DNA of 8,400 nucleotides from Chlorobiales bacterium (GTDB lineage: Bacteria > Bacteroidota > Chlorobiia > Chlorobiales > Chlorobiaceae): NCBI GenBank assembly GCA_022360355.1, contig JAKSCY010000274.1, forward strand, positions 1 to 8,400, given 5' to 3'. Every line of letters begins with the position of its first letter. The stretch's first letter is position 1. The notes below the pieces were generated by a model. It was not told the DNA's origin. It saw only the letters and a list, made by a program, of their open reading frames with translations, and did no database searches. The translations under genes and the position numbers were made by a program. Shown piece after piece: positions 5,482 through 8,400 of this stretch.

Positions 5482-5769
5482 TTACAAGGCTTCGAGGTCG
5501 GGAAAACGCTTCCTGAAGAGAAGGTATTTCAGAAAACGTGCTTTCTGAAGATTCGGGTCATCTTTCTCGAGGCGGTGCTTTTTTCCCGTTCGGGTAACAA
5601 CATCAACAGTATCATCGTCATTGATACTGACCACCTTCCAGAATTTGTCAACCACATAGTGGTAGGCTTCTCCATGCTCAAGAGGATATACCTGCCTTGC
5701 CCGCGGACCCGGACGCGGGGAGCTCTTGGGCTTCCTGTATATAACCGGATCTCCAACCTGAAAAGACAT
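5482..5769 (-). CDS. Small basic hypothetical protein, 95 residues, SH3-like
   Basis: No known function. I take the start at 5769 (MSFQVGDPVIYRK): a purine-rich GGAGAGGAG lies about eleven bases upstream of it, whereas the frame's earlier ATG (5796) would place that ribosome site inside the gene. The sequence begins with FQVGDPVIYRKP, then a basic Pro/Arg segment (SSPRPGPRARQVYP), FWKVVSINDDDTVDVVTRTGKKHRLEKDDPNLQKA, and a basic C-terminal helix (RFLKYLLFRKRFPDL). The VGDxVxY opening and the KVVxIxDDDTVxVVTRTGK strand-turn-strand suggest a small SH3/KOW-like beta-barrel, perhaps binding nucleic acid or ribosomes. That is inference from pattern only. It lies downstream of the ArsA-like gene on the same strand with a 131-bp AT-rich gap, so co-transcription is possible but unproven. 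Confidence 0.7.
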   Translation of the reverse strand: MSFQVGDPVIYRKPKSSPRPGPRARQVYPLEHGEAYHYVVDKFWKVVSINDDDTVDVVTRTGKKHRLEKDDPNLQKARFLKYLLFRKRFPDLEAL

Positions 5770-5900
5770 CACACTTTTTTCTCCTCTCCGAATCAAACTG
5801 GTTCAATATCAGAATTAATATTTACATAACAGGTTAAACTATATAAACATACTGAAGAACAACCCATAAAATCAACCTTTAAGGCAAAATACACCCTGTT

Positions 5901-7118
5901 TTATACGTTCTTTTTACCTTTTTTATCAGAGCTCTGCCCATTTTCCTCCACAAAATTAATCTTCAACAGCTCATTTTCCATTTCAGCGCCGGCGGTTTTA
6001 AGCGCCGCAAGCGCTTGTGGCAACACAAGGTTTCGACGATGATTACCAATACGAACGCCCAGTTCATCCCCCTTCTTGGTGATCTCTATCTGGTCCTTTT
6101 CTATCCCCGGCAGCAAAATTTCAAGCGTATAGCCGTGCTTGACCTGTTCAACCCGCATCGTATTTTCCTTATAGTACACCTGGGAAGGATCCTCGTCACC
6201 ATAGAGAAGCTCTTTCAATGTATCGAGCGTTTTAAGCCCGCATATCTCCCGTGAATACAAAGGGACCTCTTTAACCGGCAGGGGATTGAAGTTCTCGTAA
6301 ATCTCGTCACGATAAATCTTCTGATTTTCTTTCCAGTATTGGAAATAGGGGTCCGTTACCTCATCGGGAATAACCCTGTTAGCGATAATAAGATCCGTAG
6401 AGATATCGTAAAGACTCAGATATGCATGAGCTCTGAGAGACTCGTTGAGCACCATGCGTTCCGGATTGGTGACAAGCCGCACAGTTGTCACGGTATTATC
6501 CGTCAGAATTTCTCCCAGTCTCTCGATCTTCTGATAAAACTCATACGGCACGTCCATCATCTGCTTGTCGGGCAGGGAAAACCCCGCTATCGGTCTGAAT
6601 ATGGGTTCAACAATAGGCCGGAGAGTTACTGCAACCTTTTCCAGGGGCTTGTAAAAACGGCGCATGTACCACCCGGTAACCTCCGGAATACTCAGCAGTC
6701 TCAACGCTGTCCCCGTAGGCGCGGAATCTATGATCAGCACATCGTAATGCCCCTCCTTGTGATGCCGGAACACCCTTACCAACCCGAAAATTTCGTCAGA
6801 TCCGGGAAGTATAGCCAGTTCCTCAGCCTGAACACCTTCAAGACCGCGCGCCTGCAGTACTTCGGTGATGTAACGTTTTACCGATCCCCAGTTTTGTTCA
6901 AGTTCTTCGAGAACATCAAGCTCCGCACCCCATAAATTCCGGCATATCTCCTTGGGCTCATGACTAAGTTCCACATCAAAGCTGTCAGCAAGAGAGTGCG
7001 CGGGGTCTGTGCTCAACACCAGAGTTTTATATCCCATTTCCGCACAACGCAGCCCTGTAGCTGCAGCCATGGAAGTTTTTCCAACTCCTCCCTTTCCGGT
7101 CATCAAAATCAAACGCAT
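5901..7118 (-). CDS. ArsA/Get3-family ATPase with C-terminal HSP20-like domain
   Basis: This 405-residue cytoplasmic P-loop ATPase belongs to the ArsA/GET3 branch of the SIMIBI class. The deviant Walker A GKGGVGKT with signature Lys9 spans residues 8-15, switch I is DPAHS (38-42), switch II is [12 protein letters not shown] (131-142), and the nucleotide-base motifs VTNPERMVL (216-224) and ANRVIP (246-251) follow. From about residue 319 a beta-rich segment ([21 protein letters not shown] and onward to about 390) fits the HSP20-like domain often fused to such ATPases in phototrophic bacteria (Pfam ArsA_HSP20 type). It has one ATPase domain, unlike the duplicated E. coli ArsA. Only Cys25, 59 and 293 are present, so it lacks both the CxxC zinc pair of eukaryotic Get3 and an ArsA-like three-cysteine metalloid site. 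Arsenite efflux is therefore unlikely, and a protein-targeting or chaperone role fits better. AAAGGA five to six bases before the ATG supports the start. Confidence 0.9.
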   Translation of the reverse strand: MRLILMTGKGGVGKTSMAAATGLRCAEMGYKTLVLSTDPAHSLADSFDVELSHEPKEICRNLWGAELDVLEELEQNWGSVKRYITEVLQARGLEGVQAEELAILPGSDEIFGLVRVFRHHKEGHYDVLIIDSAPTGTALRLLSIPEVTGWYMRRFYKPLEKVAVTLRPIVEPIFRPIAGFSLPDKQMMDVPYEFYQKIERLGEILTDNTVTTVRLVTNPERMVLNESLRAHAYLSLYDISTDLIIANRVIPDEVTDPYFQYWKENQKIYRDEIYENFNPLPVKEVPLYSREICGLKTLDTLKELLYGDEDPSQVYYKENTMRVEQVKHGYTLEILLPGIEKDQIEITKKGDELGVRIGNHRRNLVLPQALAALKTAGAEMENELLKINFVEENGQSSDKKGKKNV

Positions 7119-7498
7119 ACTGTTCCTTTCTGGTTAAGTGCTTCAATACATGACAGATACATAATACCATCTCTAATAACCGTATTACTCAGACAATAGT
7201 TTACATCAGACGCACGGAACCGTTTTTCTGCAAACTCGTCACAGACCGGTAAATCATGAAGGATCGGAAGTTCAGGGAAAGAAGGGGGTCGATAAAAAAC
7301 AATCAGAAAATAAAAAGCCTTGTTTTACAACAAGTTAACAGGGAAAAAATCCTTATGAAACTTATTATACTTTTTTTTGTTACATTAAGCAACGAAACAA
7401 TTACTGTTTTCTGGTATTTTTTCAAACAAAAATACCTCCTGTTCCCGTGACATATACAGTTAATACAGCCGGAACAGGCTTAATCAAACATACACAAT
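7119..7498. other. AT-rich divergent intergenic region
   Basis: About 380 bp lie between the divergent ArsA-like and rlpA genes. I find no credible gene: the open frame at 7256-7450 is AT-rich, lacks a ribosome site and is not protein-like. Visible structure is a six-bp hairpin, CTTGTT (7319-7324) with AACAAG (7329-7334), and the inverted repeat in the rlpA leader listed separately. Promoters for both flanking genes should lie here, but I cannot place them with confidence. Confidence 0.5.
7438..7478. promoter_or_regulatory. Inverted repeat upstream of rlpA
   Basis: CCTGTTCC (7438-7445) and GGAACAGG (7471-7478) form a perfect eight-bp inverted repeat separated by 25 bases, ending 20 bases before the rlpA start. 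It could be a leader hairpin or a split operator. No T-run follows, so it is not a terminator. Confidence 0.35.
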
Positions 7499-8023
7499 AT
7501 GAAAACCAGACGAATAAAGTTCGCCGTTAATTCACTTTTTGCCCTTTTATTTTTTATACACCTGACAGGTTGCCAGACAAGCTCAAACTATACATCCATA
7601 CAAGCTGCAGCACCTGCTGTAACAAGCGTAAGCCCGGAAAGCAGCAACCTTCAAGCACTTCGAGATTCTCTTGCTCAGGCTGCCGAGGCAAAAAAAGCTC
7701 ATGGCAAACTGTTCATGATTACAGAAGGAAACGCTTCCTATTACGCGCACAGGTTTCATGGACGCCTTACCGCCAATGGCGAACGTTTCAACATGCATGA
7801 ACTGACCGCCGCGCATAAATCGTTACCGTTCGGCTCCATGGTTCGGGTCACCAATCTTGCCAATGGCAAAAAGGTTCTTGTAAGAATCAATGACCGCGGC
7901 CCATATATCAAGGGCAGAATCATCGACCTTTCTCTCGAGGCTGCCAAAGAAATCGGGCTCCTGAAAAAAGGAGTAACCAATGTGCGCATCGAAGCTTTTG
8001 AAAGTAAGCCAAGCGCTTCATAA
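7499..8023 (+). CDS. rlpA: RlpA-family septal ring lipoprotein (double-psi beta-barrel)
   Basis: This 174-residue lipoprotein has a basic n-region (MKTRRIK), a hydrophobic core (residues 8-21) and a lipobox LTGC with the lipidated cysteine at 25. A low-complexity linker (26-70) leads to the RlpA double-psi beta-barrel (about 75-167). The signature motifs are [21 protein letters not shown] (residues 77-97), [21 protein letters not shown] (104-124), NDRGPY (131-136, with the conserved Asp132) and [16 protein letters not shown] (139-154). RlpA proteins are lytic transglycosylases that cleave peptidoglycan strands lacking stem peptides, often at the septum. This copy lacks the C-terminal SPOR domain of many relatives, so septal targeting through that domain is not expected, and enzymatic activity is inferred from the family. 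It ends 24 bases before a strong terminator shared with the convergent zinc-ribbon gene. Confidence 0.93.
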   Translation: MKTRRIKFAVNSLFALLFFIHLTGCQTSSNYTSIQAAAPAVTSVSPESSNLQALRDSLAQAAEAKKAHGKLFMITEGNASYYAHRFHGRLTANGERFNMHELTAAHKSLPFGSMVRVTNLANGKKVLVRINDRGPYIKGRIIDLSLEAAKEIGLLKKGVTNVRIEAFESKPSAS

Positions 8024-8047
8024 GCAGATTTCAACTGCATGTACCTG

Positions 8048-8080
8048 AAAAACTCCCGTGAAATCCATGGGAGTTTTTTT
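8048..8080. terminator. Bidirectional intrinsic terminator
   Basis: AAAAACTCCCGTG (8048-8060) pairs with CATGGGAGTTTTT (8066-8078), 13 pairs including one G-T wobble, around a five-base loop. Seven T's run from 8074 to 8080 on the plus strand, and the A-run on the other side gives a U-tract for the minus strand. It lies between the convergent rlpA and zinc-ribbon genes and can serve both. Confidence 0.9.
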
Positions 8081-8093
8081 ATTTCCAAGCCCT

Positions 8094-8288
8094 TTATTCG
8101 TTTTCGCGGTGTGCCTCGACAACAGGAACTTCCTCATCTACCGACAATACCTTGATCAGCATGGGACTGCAACACACCTCGCAATCCTCTACATACTCTT
8201 CAGGCGGCTCGATCGAGCAGTCAATGAGCTCTTCATTCAAAACGCCGCAATACGGGCATTGAATGGTTACTGCTTTCATGCACTCCAT
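8094..8288 (-). CDS. CPXCG-motif cysteine-rich zinc-ribbon protein
   Basis: This 64-residue protein has two Cys pairs typical of the small CPXCG family: CPYC at 11-14 and CEVC at 36-39, the latter in the context [12 protein letters not shown], plus Cys24. The four paired cysteines would hold one zinc ion. The family is widespread in bacteria and its function is unknown. The C-terminal third is acidic ([15 protein letters not shown]). AGGAG six bases before the ATG at 8288 favours this start. The second Met (residue 4) has no usable ribosome site at proper distance. It is convergent with rlpA. Confidence 0.88.
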   Translation of the reverse strand: MECMKAVTIQCPYCGVLNEELIDCSIEPPEEYVEDCEVCCSPMLIKVLSVDEEVPVVEAHRENE

Positions 8289-8351
8289 ATTTCACTCCTG
8301 TATTTAGAGACCATCAATACACCTGACTTGCATCATTTCAAAAATAACCAA

Positions 8352-8400
8352 ATGTCCAGTGAAATGCATCGAAGAATCAGCAATCCAGAAGAACAACCGC
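8352..8400 (+). CDS. Possible 5' end of a gene leaving the window
   Basis: An ATG at 8352 opens a frame with no stop to the window end (16 codons, starting MSSEMHRRIS). It is divergent from the zinc-ribbon gene, a sensible place for a new gene, but no Shine-Dalgarno is visible and 16 codons are too few to judge. A second in-frame Met is at residue 5. Confidence 0.25.
   Translation, partial: MSSEMHRRISNPEEQP

Noticed and set aside
5770..5796. Earlier ATG for the SH3-like small gene
   Set aside because: The GGAGAGGAG ribosome site lies between it and the ATG at 5769, so the downstream start is favoured.
7256..7450. 64-codon open frame between the ArsA-like gene and rlpA
   Set aside because: It has no ribosome site, is Lys/Asn/Phe-rich as expected from translating AT-rich DNA, and shows no domain pattern. 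It is probably non-coding.

Overview
The window reads as a stretch of chromosome from a green sulfur bacterium (Chlorobiaceae: Chlorobium, Chlorobaculum, Prosthecochloris or a relative). The main evidence is two chlorosome envelope proteins: a CsmA/CsmE-type protein, with the conserved bacteriochlorophyll a-binding histidine context and the typical cleavable C-terminal tail, and a CsmC/CsmD-type protein. Base composition is moderate, with AT-rich intergenic DNA. I cannot name the species from sequence alone.

Layout: (1) 1-1655, a chlorosome block: csmE with a strong terminator, then a DUF2490-type outer-membrane beta-barrel protein, then the CsmC/CsmD-family gene with its own terminator, all on the + strand. 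(2) 1656-1995, about 340 bp with no credible gene but dense in inverted repeats. It holds a 144-bp MITE-like element with terminal inverted repeats and, directly abutting it, a second element bounded by a perfect 11-bp inverted repeat. The two share a GTGTAC...CGAGGATT core in opposite orientation. (3) 1996-3662, a divergent pair: an atypical short-chain dehydrogenase/NAD(P)-binding protein (-) and an EamA/DMT-type ten-helix transporter (+). (4) 3790-5118, an exported pentapeptide-repeat protein made of two tandem copies of the same roughly 182-residue unit. (5) 5231-5769, two small unrecognised proteins in convergent orientation. (6) 5901-7118 (-), an ArsA/Get3-family ATPase with a C-terminal HSP20-like domain. 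(7) 7499-8023, an RlpA-family lipoprotein with a double-psi beta-barrel, sharing a bidirectional terminator with a convergent 64-residue CPXCG zinc-ribbon protein (8094-8288, -). A possible new gene starts at 8352 and leaves the window.

The two csm genes serve the light-harvesting chlorosome: one builds the baseplate, the other the envelope. Several other products are exported or envelope-associated (beta-barrel, pentapeptide protein, transporter, RlpA). I see no phage, CRISPR, toxin-antitoxin or biosynthetic cluster. The least explained parts are the paired repeat elements at 1774-1989, the internally duplicated pentapeptide protein, and the two small unrecognised proteins.
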